Notes under the pieces: generated by a model | What the model was told of the DNA's origin: nothing | Database searches by the model: none | What the model saw: only the letters and a program-made list of their open reading frames with translations | Shown here: one piece after another, positions 46,330 through 58,439 of the stretch | How positions within the stretch are numbered: the first letter of the stretch is position 1 | How the letters are laid out: each line of letters begins with the position of its first letter | Source of the DNA: Magicicada septendecula | Lineage: Eukaryota > Arthropoda > Insecta > Hemiptera > Cicadidae | Assembly (NCBI GenBank): GCA_034769895.1 | Contig: CM068367.1 | Location: forward strand, 88,083,899-88,147,898 | Length of the DNA: 64,000 nt | Direction of reading: 5' to 3' | Made by a program: the position numbers and the translations under genes

Positions 46330-47300
46330 GGCCGGGGGTCCATGAGCTGTATTTTACTGCTTGTACCTGCTGTAATTTACGGCAAGAAAATAGACTCAAC
46401 GTTGCTAAACGAAGTGGCTCACACGCTGTAAGTTACAGCGGCAGTAAGAATCAAGGGACAACTCCCAAGGTCATACTGCCACTGTATAGGACATGTTCCA
46501 TTTTTCTGGCGACAATTTGCCACTGGTACCTGGCTCCACGCACTGTATTTTACTGCCGTTACACTTTCGCTATTCACTTGATTTACTTATTTCCAGTTGA
46601 ATTTTTACGATTTGTTTCTTTTGCTTGTTCCACTTTATTTTTTAAATGGAGTTAGACAGTGAACAAATTATTGTAGAAGTAGAAAAAATCCGGAATTATA
46701 CGACATGAAAAAAGAAAGCTACGAATACAGAAAAATTGAAACATAATTATACGAATAATTATAAACAACTTTCTGACATCCAGTAAAACTCAAAAAATTT
46801 ATCCGGGTATTTTTCAGTTTCTATTGCAAAACATAAAACAAGCCATTCATTTTTCTATCACTTATCAATGGATGTATCCACTACTGTCATTGAAGCAAAC
46901 ACCTTCGGCGTTGGCAAACAATTAGAAAACATGATTGCTTTGCATACAAATTTTAGCCTAGGCATATTGTCGAGCAATTAAGTGTAACCTAAAAGTTTTT
47001 ATTAACTGTAATTAATTAACAACTAATTAAATGATTAAATTGAAACCATAATTAAAACAATTACTATCACTAGTAAGTACTTAATACTTAGATTAAGTAT
47101 TTAATTTTTATACACTCATCTACACAATGCACAGTGCGGTTACTGCTTGTAGAGCCAAGCACCTCGGAATGGTAGCGGCAAATTACTGCTTCTACACGGT
47201 GTAAAATACAGCGTGTGGAGCCACCTCTTTTTTACAGCTAAATCTAGCCATAAAGTGTCGCTTGTACACGCCATAATTTACAGCTCGTGAAGCTGCGGCC
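46330..47300 (+). mobile_element. PIF/Harbinger-type element, 971 bp
   Basis: The ends GGCCG are inverted and the target duplication is TAA (46327-46329 and 47301-47303), the 3-base size and TWA type of PIF/Harbinger. Imperfect inverted ends share GAGCTGTA.TTTA. Motifs of the form CTGTA..TTAC.GC recur near both ends (about 46347, 46369, 46429, 46544, 47203, 47272), likely transposase-binding repeats. It holds a MADF remnant but no transposase. Confidence 0.75.
46646..46790 (+). pseudogene. MADF-domain remnant inside the Harbinger element
   Basis: ATG at 46646 reads MELDSEQIIVEVEKIR. After a frameshift near 46695 the sequence gives LYDMKKESYEYRKIET. Together they form the first half of a MADF domain (I..VEK...LYD....Y). 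The second half, WK.L...., is absent. Confidence 0.5.
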
Positions 47301-47376
47301 TAAACGTTTGTACACAGCGTTTGTGCACAGGTACCATACGAGTCCTAGTTCACTGTTGACTAGATGGTACTGTCTC

Positions 47377-47922
47377 AGGAACAAGTTAGCAATTTTTAAC
47401 ACATGGGCTACAGTGTGTCTTATAATGCATGCAACGACGTTATGAATAAGTTGCACAAGTTCAACCTTATGTGCGGGACCATTAGGCGAACTCTTAAGTC
47501 AGCAAGTAGAGGAACACGCGTAAAATTCTACAAGGTGATGGCTCTTCCCATACTTCTTTATGGGTCTGGACTTTAACGAAAGGCCCGGCCAGTCGCATCT
47601 AAGCGGCTGAAATGAGATTTCTCAGGCACGTGGCTGGGTATACTCTCCATGATCATAGAAGAAACACAGATATATGGCAGGAACAGAATATTATGAGTAT
47701 ACTCGACAGGATCGCCCAGTATCGGCTGAATTGGTGGGAACATCTTTGAAGAATGGATGACTGCCGCATCTCTAAACAACTCTGGAACTATAAGCCAAGG
47801 GGACGGAGAGGTGTGGGACGTCCGAGGAAGCGCTGGAGTGACCAGCTCTAATCTTTGCCTATTTGAGACCGAAACAAACCATCCTTGGTTTAATCCATGA
47901 AGATGATGATGATGATGTTTAA
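47377..47922 (+). pseudogene. RTE-like LINE 3' end with (GAT)n tail
   Basis: Open sequence gives NKLHKFNLMCGTIRRTLK and VKFYKVMALPILLYGS. After a stop and frame changes it gives AEMRFLRHVAGYTLHDHRRN, LNWWEHL and GRPRKRW. This is the post-RT tail of RTE-like LINEs, ending in a GATGATGAT run as expected for simple-repeat-tailed insertions. No clean target duplication was found. Confidence 0.8.
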
Positions 47923-48215
47923 AATCACAATTCTAGAAATTATCTCTACTTAATCGATTAAATGTATATATTTTATTCAACTTCCCTCATAACAAGTCTT
48001 AAAAATATTAAAGCCAATATTAAAAAATGATACATTAAAATAACTTAAATATATATTTATCTTCTGCAGCTAAAAGTTATAAATATTTCATTGTTAACAT
48101 ATAACAGCTTTATAAAAGTGGCATTATTAATAAAGTAAAAATATGTAGAAGAGTACACTTTATGCAAACGTGTAGCAATATTTCTCCAAGTGAAGTTGTA
48201 CACCATAAATTCAAG
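47923..48215. other. spacer between LINE tail and the 3' end of the Spc25-like gene
   Basis: AT-rich, no coding signal. Confidence 0.5.
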
Positions 48216-48221
48216 TTCTTT

Positions 48222-48234
48222 TTTATTTTTTATT
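48222..48234 (-). terminator. polyadenylation signals, two AATAAA
   Basis: On the minus strand AATAAA occurs at 48229-48234 and 48222-48227, about 80 bases after the stop codon of the Spc25-like gene. Confidence 0.6.
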
Positions 48235-48313
48235 CACAGAATTGGTTTCTTAAATTCTGCAAACAAAATTTGATCACATCAGATCCACTCTAGTACCACT
48301 GATTTAAAATCAT

Positions 48314-48489
48314 TCAACTCTTATTAGCTGTATTATGGTTTTCACTGTTCTCAATCTCAATCACTCTCTTGTCCATTAATGGTTTGTACAACTTTCTTAC
48401 ATATGCAAGTAAGCCCTGTGTATCGTTTGTTTCCGCCAACCGTTTTGCTAATTTTTCTCTACACTCCAAAACTGGATTCATTCCAATCA
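48314..48489 (-). CDS. Spc25: Spc25-like exon 5 (last)
   Basis: Starts in phase 1 after a TTTTTCAG acceptor. It encodes IGMNPVLECREKLAKRL, ETNDTQGLLAYVRKLYKPL and a polar tail, ending at TGA 48314-48316. It was too short and AT-flanked to stand out as an open frame. The final helix AYVRK resembles the last helix of Spc25. Confidence 0.8.
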
Positions 48490-51435
48490 CTGAAAAAAAA
48501 AATTAAAATATGTTAACACTTGTCCGATATGAGTGCAAATGAAGCTTTGATTTAAACTGCATATACCTTTACATTTAATATTGGTAATATTTGTATAATA
48601 TTATACTGGTAATATTCAATGATGGTAAGATTGACCGGAAGACACAAAGTAAACAAAGAACTCTGCACTATTCACTCAAGAGCAAAGGCAACAGCACCTA
48701 TGAGTTAAGTGAATACTGTCACAAATTCCTAGTATTGAAAGTCAGAAGAACGAACAACTCCATGGAATCTACACACACGTGCATTCAGCATGTGGAAGAA
48801 AGATAGAATGTATCTCCCCAAAACATGACTCTGATCAACAAAAGACCAACGTGGTGACTTTTCTTAAAGCAAACTCCAATAAAGTGATAAACAGCACCAT
48901 AGTAAAACAGGATAGTAGTTTAAACATTTAGCGTGTGAGATAACAAATGTTTACAGATATGATGTTAAACAAAAGCCAAACAAACTTGAAAATATAAATA
49001 GAACAATCGAGCCGTAGTGCATGTAATCTTAGCAAATGATCAGATGATAAGAGACCGAGTGTTTTCAATAATCACAGTAAGTGGGATATATGCTCTGAGA
49101 AAACTGGGAGACAGAATATAAAACAGAAGCTTAATGAATCAACAAATAAATAAAAATAGATGTCAAAGACAGTATGAGGCTTATTTAAACATAAAAAAAT
49201 AACATTGTAAGAAAATATTATGGAGTGGATCAGCAGAGAAAGAGACCCAGTGAAAGGTTTAGGTTTGATTAAGGATATCAAGTCTTGGAGGACCTAAAAG
49301 CTGTAAGCTGTAGGAGTAACAAAGTGGAAATAATGGAGTGAGATAACATGCAAGTCTATTCTAGAAAAATATAGCTGTTTTTATAACACTATGTGAAAGA
49401 AAACCCTAATCTTTACAGACAAAGAATCAGAATATGATCACAAAAACAAAAACTTCTTGATTCGAGTGAACGGCTGTACTGGTAATTATCACATTACATT
49501 CTACTTATCAAGAATTGAGACTTACTTGTGTACAGAGCAAAATGACTAATCAGAGCTGAGCAGAGCCAATCAGGGCTGAAATTAAAGTAAAAAATTCATG
49601 GTTGCCAAATGAAACAAAAAAAAACAAATTGTAGCACATAAACACAGAAATCATAAACTGAAAAAAAAATCAATTTATAATTTAAAAAATGGAAAGTACT
49701 AGAGTAAACATCATAAAGCACCACAAATGATTGTGTGCAACCATTAATGATAGTAAAGGCAGGTTTTGTTAATGACAAAATTTGTATAAACAAGAAATGT
49801 GTTACAAAATAACATTATAGATAACAAAACTACATCAATATATTCACAATTTGTGTTCTGCTCCTCAGGTGTTGGTATTATGTCATATGACTACTCTAAA
49901 CTGTCGAGGTAAAGAAATTATATGGTGAGAATTTTCACTATCAATGAGATTACTGACTTAAATAGAGAGGAAAGAATTAAGAAGACAAAAAGACTATCAA
50001 ACAAAAAAAATGTGCCTGAGAAGAATTGAGAGATAAGCATATAACTGACGGGAAAGGCATACCAATGCCTGCCTAATATCTGTAGCAGAAAAGGTATTTT
50101 TACAGTTAAAAAAATACACAATATTTTCATAACTAACAAATCATTTTCTCTACATGAAAATTTCTTTCCAACCAAACTCAAATATTGGTAAATAATAACA
50201 CACATTTCTGAACTGCTCACATTTTGTCACATGCCTCTAATCACCAATTTTTAAACAGCTATTATTCACTATAATACATTAACTGGAGAATGACGATGTA
50301 CACAAGAAATGACTCATTGTTATCCATATTCTATGTATTTTGCAGCTATCATCCGAATCAAACTAACAATATGATCACTTACATTTCCAAGTTTTTCCTC
50401 CATCGGGTGTCTGAAGTTCCACATAAAATTCAGGTTTCTTGGACTTAAGCACTCCATAATATGCAAAATCAAACAAAATTATGCCAGGCTCCCCATCAAC
50501 AATCCTACAGCCTAGATTTGTTTCATAACATGCTATACCTCGTTTAAGTCCTGCATATTCTGCTCTAATTTCATTTTTACGCTTTTCTATATCTGTAACA
50601 AGAATTTTTAACTTAAGAAAGTAAGAGCATGAGTCTGTGCACAACAGATAACAAACATAATCACTGGTGACAATACATGCATTTGAACTGCTAAATTAGA
50701 AGAAATCCTCCATGTAACAATTTTTTTTCTGAACACTATAAAATTGTAGTAACAATGTTCTTTTAATTACCTCCACATAAAGAAATTCAAATTTCTCAAT
50801 AACAAAATTGGAAAGAATTCTTGCTTATAGTTTCCACAATAAAAATGTTAAAATTAATCAGTTATTTAGTTTTACAAAAAATATCTAATGTGGTTATACA
50901 ATAGGGTATTCTAGAGATGCATTATACCTACTCAAAAAATGGGTAACTCAGTTCTACTGAATGGAGGTTGTAAAATGTGAATATTTTATTGTCTGTCTTG
51001 CATAAACGATTACTAACAATGCTTTAAGCAACAGTGAATAGATACTGCACAGTAGGAAATATGATATAAAATAAGAAAATTCCCTGAAACTGAAAATGAT
51101 ATGTTTAATGTTATGAATCTTAAGATATGTTATATAACGGATTATATAATATGTAAACAACATGTAGTTGTGTATCAGGTACATACCGGTATTGTGTTTT
51201 GTGTTAGGCATATTAATTTAAGTTTACAATATTAAACACAGTACTGTAATGATTTTAATTATTTTACTATCATCTCCTGTGACTGCATTAAAAGTTCTTG
51301 TAGATAAGATGTACCATCAGTTAGCTGACCTGTTTATTCTATTGTATTCACTTTCTCTGTAAGTATCATACACAATACTGACAACTCTTAGCAACTCCTA
51401 TATAAAGTATACACCTCATACCATTGTATATAAAA

Positions 51436-51472
<37 letters not shown>

Positions 51473-54400
51473 ATTAAAATGTACAAAGTATATTTTTAAA
51501 AACTTACCCTGTTCATATAGTGTTGCTTGTTCGAAAAGTTTTCTAAGCTCCTCTTCGTCTGGCATTCTTTCTCTTTCCTTCTGTAAATCCTCTTTCAGTT
51601 TTTCAAGTTTCACTTCTAATTCATTCTGTGTTAATAACAATTTTGTTGTAAGTTTTATTTCTTTTTTAATATCTTCAGTTACCTGAGAAATTGCCTCTTG
51701 AGTAGTCTCAATTTTTTCTAAAATTAACACACAAAATTTTCAAAATTATGCAAAATTCTTCAGACACATGAGAAGAGGCAACATAACACACAGTATACAG
51801 CTGTGTTGATAAGCCTCAGTCTGATATTGATTTTTCTGGCATGCTTATCAATTTTTCTCGATATTCTGACACAAAAAATTACTACCAAGAAAATGTATGC
51901 AATTATTTCATAAATAAAACAAAATATACTGTGAATTACTTGTAATACTCAAAAATGTCAAAGAACTTGTAATTAACTATGTTTTTATTTTATAACTAAA
52001 AATCAAAAATTCTGATGGGATTCATATAAACAAATCATAAATATTCTTAACTAAAAACAATCAATTTTTTTAAACACGTGTTGGTGTGTGCTTTAGATAG
52101 TCTTATTGGAAATTCTTTAAAGCTAGCAAACAAAAGTCCCCGTAATAACATCAGTTTCCTACTCAGACTAGTTTACAGACAAGACGTTGTATTTCCAATG
52201 TTTCGAATGCACTGACATATGAAGATCCGACAAATTCCTTATCTACAATGTCTTCACTTTTTCATGATTTTAGTTCCCATAGCAGGAACTGTTTGCTTTG
52301 TGACAAATTAAGTGCTCTTTCTATAATTTCAATTACTGATTCTGTTCCCCCACCCCTGCATACAGTGAATAATCATGTCGGCTACCTTTTTTCTCTACAT
52401 TTTATTTCAGGGTATTTACCAAAATTAATAAGAATGGTATAGGCATACTGGTCAGAAAGGTCAGGGGAGGAATCTATGGGACAGGGCAATTGGTAGGGCT
52501 ATCTTGTTAAAACTACCAGTCCAGCTAAACTATTACTAAACAAAGTGCAAATAGAAAGCAATATGTCATCACTTGAAAAACGATAATACTGTACATATTT
52601 TAAATCTACGACAAACTTTATTTTTTGAAACCTGAAACTAGCTTTTCTTGTTATTTCTCTAATATGCTGTTATTAATTTAAAATTTTACAAGCATTCGTG
52701 TTTTTCAACGTCCAGTATAAAATTTGATTCAGCAGACACAATGAACATAAGTATACACTGTTAACAAACTAATAAAGTCCCTGTTCTGGGCGCATTTGTT
52801 AACAAACTCACACTTATACACACAAATTTTATCTTTATGTACATATAAATATGATCGTTATAAGGTAAACACATGTACTTACCAAATTTAAATATGTGAT
52901 AGCACGTGTTTTTCATTCTCTTATAAATCTCTCTCTAAGGGGGCCAGGGTTCATTCTCGGCGAGATTCAGATTCAAAAAAGGTTGATAGAAATAAGAACG
53001 CTGATAGTTCACTGAGTGCAATTATTGGATTTTAATAGTCGAAACAAAATAAACACATATAATTAACAATGCCTCAAAATGGCGTCACGCCCAATGGTAC
53101 AAAACAAAATGGTGGTTAATTTTATTCAAAATATATTCAGTCATATTATTTCCACTATTGTGAATCTTGTTACTCTTTTATAAAATTTTGACTTTTGGCT
53201 GCAGCTTTAATGATTTAATGAATCGTATCCTAACAACTACACAAACCAATGCCATTTGCATATGTGATCATGGCCATGCGTTCACTCATTCGCACTCACA
53301 TTCATTCGCCCCATTGTAAATACATTGATAAAATTTTGTTAATATCGATAAATGAGCTCATTCTTAATAAAATAAAAGGTGATAATGTTTCAACTTCTCT
53401 AAATGTGTTTGGAGTTGATCCCTCGCTGAAGTTGGCTGTTCTTCCAAGGCATGGCCGGTGTTCGCCTCATGGTTCTTGTTTTATACGTTGTGCACTGATT
53501 TTACATTTTTAAGTGTTACTGTTAATAAAAAACTTGAGCCCTCTACTGCTCCACTATCACATTTTTGTTTTAGTTTCTAATAAATTTAAACTTTTGTTGA
53601 AAAACTGCCCAGACAGCGATACATCGCTGCTGACTCTTTGGATTACTGCGTTGAACTGAGACAGAGGAATATGCAAAATTGTGTGTCAAAATTTTACGTC
53701 ATCAGGCTTTGTTCGAAAGGACAACGCCTAGTTACATGCGTTGTGTTTTATGCGTCATTGTCTTTTGTTATGACGAAACAGCTTCATGAACCAATCACAA
53801 TGAATATTTATAATCTGTCGTCATATACACCGCCATTTCCTCGACCGGCTTTCGCTCGTCCAACGGTGACCTCGGCATGGTACTCATCTCACCGAATCTG
53901 CGCTGTTCCTTCGTATATAGGGACAATGGACCTAACCATTCTGCAGTTAATAATTATACAATAAAACATTGGAAAAATAACCTCAGATCCCATAATTAAA
54001 GTATGGGGCCTTTATGTACTGTTGCAACACACAGTATAAGTCACTTGGGAAAATTCTTCTTTGCATGAAAATTAAAAAACTGGCGCAAAGCTGCACAACA
54101 AAACCATGCTGTCTTGCAACTGTACCGCACTGACCCTTGAAACAGGGGCCATTATAAAATATGGCTGCGATACTGATGCAGAATCCTTCCTGACTCCACG
54201 CTGCGCCAACCAGTGAGAGAATGGTCTAACACACAGTAAAGGAGACATAAGGTACGTTTCTTAACACTATGAAATGACTGGTGCTGGATGGCCAGATCTG
54301 TACCTTCTCAAAGAATACTTCAATAATTCCCAATGTATTGGCATTCGAAATTCTGATACAGCGGCTGCAATCTTTTTGTAAATAAAATTTTTTTTTAGAA

Positions 54401-56741
54401 AAGTCCATTATTTTACTGATTTCTCTATTTCCAATTCCCTGCCATCACTTTTATTGTTTTATTACTTACTTCAATGCTTTCAACTTTTATTTGAAATCAT
54501 AATCAACATCAGTTACAGTAACAGCACGCAATAATGTGTTTTCTTATATAACAAAGTGTTTATAATAATATGAAATAGAAAGACTAGCTGAGTTTCAAAC
54601 ACTTATTGTATTAAATCACACACAATGTATACCATCAAACAACAGCTGTTAACCTTTAACTTGTACACACTTTTAGGTGAACAAATACATCTATTATGTC
54701 CACTTACCTAGATGTTTTTGAAGTTTCCTTTTCACAATGCCTTCTATATCTGACACAACAGTGTTAATCTTATCTACAATGTCATTTACATCATGTTCAA
54801 CTCTGTTTCTAACTACTTCTAGTTCCTGTTCTGGATTGACAATAAAATCTGGCAAGTCTTTAAAATAACGAAACTAAAACAAAACAAAAAATTACCCTTG
54901 TTAAAACATAAAATCTTGCAGGTAAACTACCCTATTCCCTTAACCGATCTTCACCAAAACCAAAAGGTCTTAAGAACTCTACAATTCAGGGCTGTATGCA
55001 AAACATTATTTGATTCTGTTTGAATTTGCAGCTGTTATCGTTTGCCAAAAAAAATTACCCTTGATAAAAAAACGCTGCAGGTAAACTACCCCTTTCCCTT
55101 AACCGATCTTCTCCGAAAACAATAGGTCTTGAGTACTCTACAATTCAGGGCTGTATGAAAAAAATTATTTGATTCTGTTTCAATTTGCGGCTGTTATCGT
55201 TTGCCATAGAAAATACCCTTTTTAAAACATAAAACGTTGCAGGTAAACTACCCCTTTCCCTTAACCGATCTTCACCAAAAACAATAGGTCTTGAGTACTC
55301 TACAAATCAGGGCTGCATGCAAAAAATCATTTGATTCTGTTTGAATTTGCGGCTGTTATCATTTGCCATAGAAAAAAAATCTACAGACAGACACACATAC
55401 GCTTTGCAAAAAATTACTTTTTTTCATGTTTTGAGTGTAGTACATTCAGAATCTGCAATAATCTCGAACACGATTTTTTTTTCCATCACCATACTTCCAT
55501 TTCCTTAAGGAACATGGAAGTAAAAAATATGTTGCATAAATAAGGAACCCACTTGAGAAAATTCCTTCAAATAAAATATTAAAAACATTTATAAATAACT
55601 TGTTATAAATATCATTTTTATGTCACTGAATAATTTAAACAGATGAACAATTTTTTCATCATGTTAATAACTTGAACTTCATAATTTCAAACTAAAACAT
55701 TAGCCTATAAAATAAGAACATAAAAAATGAATTTCATCAAGTACAAGATCTTAAATAAATCTTACTATTTTAATGCCAATGCATTGCCTACAGATATATT
55801 AAAAATACTTAAGTGAATGCAGCCATCTTTACATCACATAATAGTTTCAACGAAATAATAACTTCAAATGTACAAGTTGAGCTTAAATTACCAGAAAACT
55901 TAGTAAATGTTCCGTCTAAGGACACCATGGATTCTGTCGATATTTTTGTGAAAATTACCCTAAATACTCGTCTGTAGCACTGCAGACAAAAAGAAATTGG
56001 AAAACTAGGTAACATCCCAAAATCCATGGTGTCCTACGACTAAACAATTACCGAAAAATTAAAGTAACACAATGTATGTAATCCGTGCTGTTCTAAAAAC
56101 TAAATGTGGCTTAGATTACTGTTTAATAAATTACCAAAACCCTAGTGTTAGCTGTGCTTTTAAATATGAAAGAAAAACTTGTTGCTTCTTCCTATTTTGT
56201 AATGTTTCTCATCCAGTTGAAGCTAATAACTATCCATTATCTAAGCAGTTTAACGCAACAACATTAAATATTACCATAACGGGATAACTTTTATACAAAC
56301 AGATAGTGTCTACTTAAAAACAGTTAACTTTTTTATTTAATGTCAGTTCAACTTTAACGTATTGAGTTTTTTTAATTTGAAAACTTTAAAACATTTTCAC
56401 AAAAAGTCTGCTGAAGATTAGCAAATTAAGACGCTAATAAATTTTTTAAATTCATAATTATAATTTAATTACTTACATAATGCATGAGCGCAAACTACGC
56501 CCCAACTTATAATTAATCCTAAATCCTAAATAGTGTCCACATCATTATACAATTTACAAACAACTTGAAGAATATGTAAATATTCTATATTCTTTGGAGA
56601 CAAGATAAATATATTAAAACAATCTATTAATGTAACATGTTACATTATTCTACAAAAGTTAATTTTATTATAAACATAACCAACAAGTGTACATACAATC
56701 ATAACCATTATTTACACAGTACTTACCGTAGTAGATGACAT
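48314..56741 (-). CDS. Spc25: kinetochore protein Spc25-like, five exons, 258 aa
   Basis: Coding exons are 56727-56741, 54708-54873, 51508-51717, 50383-50592 and 48314-48489. Every intron has GT-AG ends and phases fit (0,1,1,1). The exons sum to 777 bases with no stop. The N-terminus (MSSTT, then RYFKDLPDFIVNPEQELE) leads into a long coiled coil in exons 2-3 (VEKRKNEIR-like heptads, ELEVKLEKLKEDLQKERERM). Exon 4-5 form a globular RWD-like domain: YETNLGCRIVDGEPGIILFDF, FYVELQTPDGGKTW, NPVLECREKL, ETNDTQGLLAYVRKLY. That order matches the C-terminal domain of Spc25, a subunit of the Ndc80 complex that anchors it to centromeric chromatin with Spc24. Metazoan Spc25 is about 220-230 residues, so a C-terminal extension is present. 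Kinetochore proteins diverge fast in insects, so identity rests on domain order. Confidence 0.8.
48490..50382 (-). other. intron 4 of the Spc25-like gene
   Basis: About 1.9 kb, AT-rich. No element with clear ends recognised. Confidence 0.6.
50383..50592 (-). CDS. Spc25: Spc25-like exon 4
   Basis: 210 bases between TTACAG and GTAAGT. It encodes the end of the coiled coil (IEKRKNEIRAEYAGLKRGI) and the beta-sheet half of the RWD-like domain (GCRIVDGEPGIILFDFAYY, FYVELQTPDGG). Confidence 0.8.
51437..51470. repeat. (AC)n microsatellite in intron 3
   Basis: About 17 CA units just downstream of exon 3 on the gene strand. Confidence 0.9.
51508..51717 (-). CDS. Spc25: Spc25-like exon 3
   Basis: 210 bases, phase 1 at both ends, encoding almost pure coiled coil (EKIETTQEAISQVTEDIK, NELEVKLEKLKEDLQKER). 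Confidence 0.8.
51718..54707 (-). other. intron 2 of the Spc25-like gene
   Basis: About 3.0 kb. Plus-strand frames at 53249-53512 and 53638-53964 show no family features. Bases 53600-53960 are somewhat GC-richer and may be an unrecognised repeat. Confidence 0.5.
54708..54873 (-). CDS. Spc25: Spc25-like exon 2
   Basis: 166 bases from phase 0 to phase 1. It encodes FRYFKDLPDFIVNPEQ and the start of the coiled coil (DIVDKINTVVSDIEGIV). The acceptor is GTTTTAG at 54874-54880; the donor GTAAGT follows at 54707. Confidence 0.8.
54895..55521. repeat. hairpin-capped tandem-array element, copy 2, in intron 1
   Basis: The inverted counterpart of 13223-14016. The tandem units end TTTGC at 55041, 55200 and 55362 (159-162-base period), then comes the conserved spacer, then the 29-base near-palindrome at 55493-55521. 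Confidence 0.75.
55522..56724 (-). other. remainder of intron 1 of the Spc25-like gene
   Basis: AT-rich. It includes short frames without features. Confidence 0.5.
56727..56741 (-). CDS. Spc25: Spc25-like exon 1 (coding part)
   Basis: ATG TCA TCT ACT ACG followed by GTAAGT at 56721-56726. A five-codon first exon is short but keeps frame with exon 2. An alternative start inside exon 2 has no ATG near its beginning, which favours this exon. Confidence 0.65.
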
Positions 56742-57180
56742 TATTACTTCACATATGAATGATACAACGCGACAAATTATTTAAAAATTAATAATCTTCA
56801 CACACATGGTGCACAACTTTTCAAGTCACATAGTGCTGCTAACAAAAACACGAACAACATGAACGTGAAGCCGCTACATTAACATTACCGTCTTTTTGTC
56901 ACAGCCAACACACCGTAACATACAAGTTACACCAGTAAAGTTATTGTCAAATAGTGAGACAATTCTATATTATAAAATAATCAAAATGACGAATCATAGA
57001 ACTGACAACATATTTTGTTCTCATTTCATTTACGATATCAGTTTCGTTTAATTATACGACAGCCTATAACGAAAACTTCAACAATTTCAAATCCTACTTC
57101 AAGCTTCAACGCGGCCGTTATATACAGTATTCGTATTCGTACTCTGTGGCCGTTATTCGACGCATGCCGCTTATATCCAT
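56742..57180 (-). promoter_or_regulatory. upstream region of the Spc25-like gene
   Basis: 5' UTR and promoter are expected here. A GC-richer patch at about 57100-57180 contains GCGGCCG, GTGGCCG and TGACGTCA (57180-57187, a CRE-type palindrome). No transcription start could be fixed. Confidence 0.35.
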
Positions 57181-57720
57181 GACGTCACCATTCTTCAACA
57201 TTATTTACTAAACAAATTTAAATGCTAACATCTTTTCTTTTACAAATTATACGAAAAAAATTACAAGGTAAAACATTTAATTGCATTTATAAAATCTTGG
57301 CATCGTGATTTACGGAGGTTAATGTAAAAATACAACACACACACACTGACGCGTCTCACTTTAGTAAGGCAGTAAAATAATTCTTTAATTCATGGATTTT
57401 GTTGTCCTTGACGTGTCTGTCATGACAAAAATTTGTATCCAAAATTAATGTTCGGTAGTCAGAAAACTGCAATACCTATCAATAATTTGTGTTATGTTGG
57501 TATCACACGAGCCAGTTCCGACCATGGAACATGGATGTTAATATAACTGGATGCCCGACAGGGCGCTCTGCGCTCTCTAGTGAAGCAAATCTGAGATCAC
57601 GGCACCCATATTTAAAGCGGGCAAAAAAAGGTAAACAGAGACGTGGAGTTAGGTTGATTTGTGCGGACCTTTTGGAGTGTAAATTGATTTAATGCTTGCT
57701 TGACTTATGACTTCGAAAAG
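57181..57720. other. no gene seen
   Basis: A 67-codon plus-strand frame at 57489-57692 shows no features. Confidence 0.4.
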
Positions 57721-57791
57721 AATATAAAATACGAAACTAACATACAAACAACATAATATGTTGTTTGTATGTTAGTTTCGTATTTTATATT
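57721..57791. repeat. perfect 71-bp palindrome
   Basis: Arms of 35 bases (57721-57755 and 57757-57791) are exact reverse complements around a single A at 57756. The palindrome stops abruptly on both sides. Confidence 0.95.
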
Positions 57792-58410
57792 ATCTTCCAA
57801 CATAGAAACTAAAAGTCTTTCAGCATAATCTGAAACGTAATTATATGAATAAATAACCGAACAATGTCTACAGTCAGATCTAGCTAAACAGTCGTCTAAT
57901 TGCTTCTGCGTTACAGTATAAAATTATTACATCTCACTGCATATAACAACAAGGTGTACACAAACAGAAGGTATAGTCCCATTTCTCCCAGATGCAAAAT
58001 GTAAGCAAACGCATGAAATCAAAGTCGAGCGAAATGGCTTATAATGCAATGCAAACAAGATTTATTTAGTCACAGTTTCCATTGATTTTTGACGAATTTT
58101 GAAAATCACAGAGTTCTAATTAATTTTATTCAGTAGTGGAATTTTTAATTTCTTACAAATCACGATATTGGCCAGCAAAACCAGTTTTATGGTAATCTAT
58201 GGCTAACACATTCATTGTCAATACGTTTACACATTCATTCTGTTTATTATCATTATGTACTCTCTTCTAAAAGCCATTATTAACAAACACCAGTAGTGAA
58301 TGAATAATCAAAAACCTGTAAAACTATTAATAACCATTTTACTGGGTTGGCCACATTTCTGAAAACAAAGTAAGGATACCAGCATACTGGGTTAGATTCT
58401 GTGTGTTTTT
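57792..58410. other. no feature seen
   Basis: AT-rich, unrecognised. Confidence 0.4.
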
Positions 58411-58439
58411 ACTTCCATATTCCTTAAGGAAATGGAAGT
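58411..58439. repeat. third copy of the 29-bp terminal hairpin
   Basis: Identical to the 13223-13251 palindrome and followed by the same ATGGTGA..GCAAAAAAA, but then a different body (ATGACATGTCGG). It may be an end of a related element or a remnant. Confidence 0.7.

Noticed and set aside
52935-52980. GGGTTCATTCTCGGC as a possible tRNA-derived SINE B box
   Set aside because: No matching A box, no cloverleaf and no second copy seen.
53638-53964. 108-codon frame in intron 2 of the Spc25-like gene
   Set aside because: Opposite strand, no family features. It may be an unrecognised repeat but cannot be supported as a gene.
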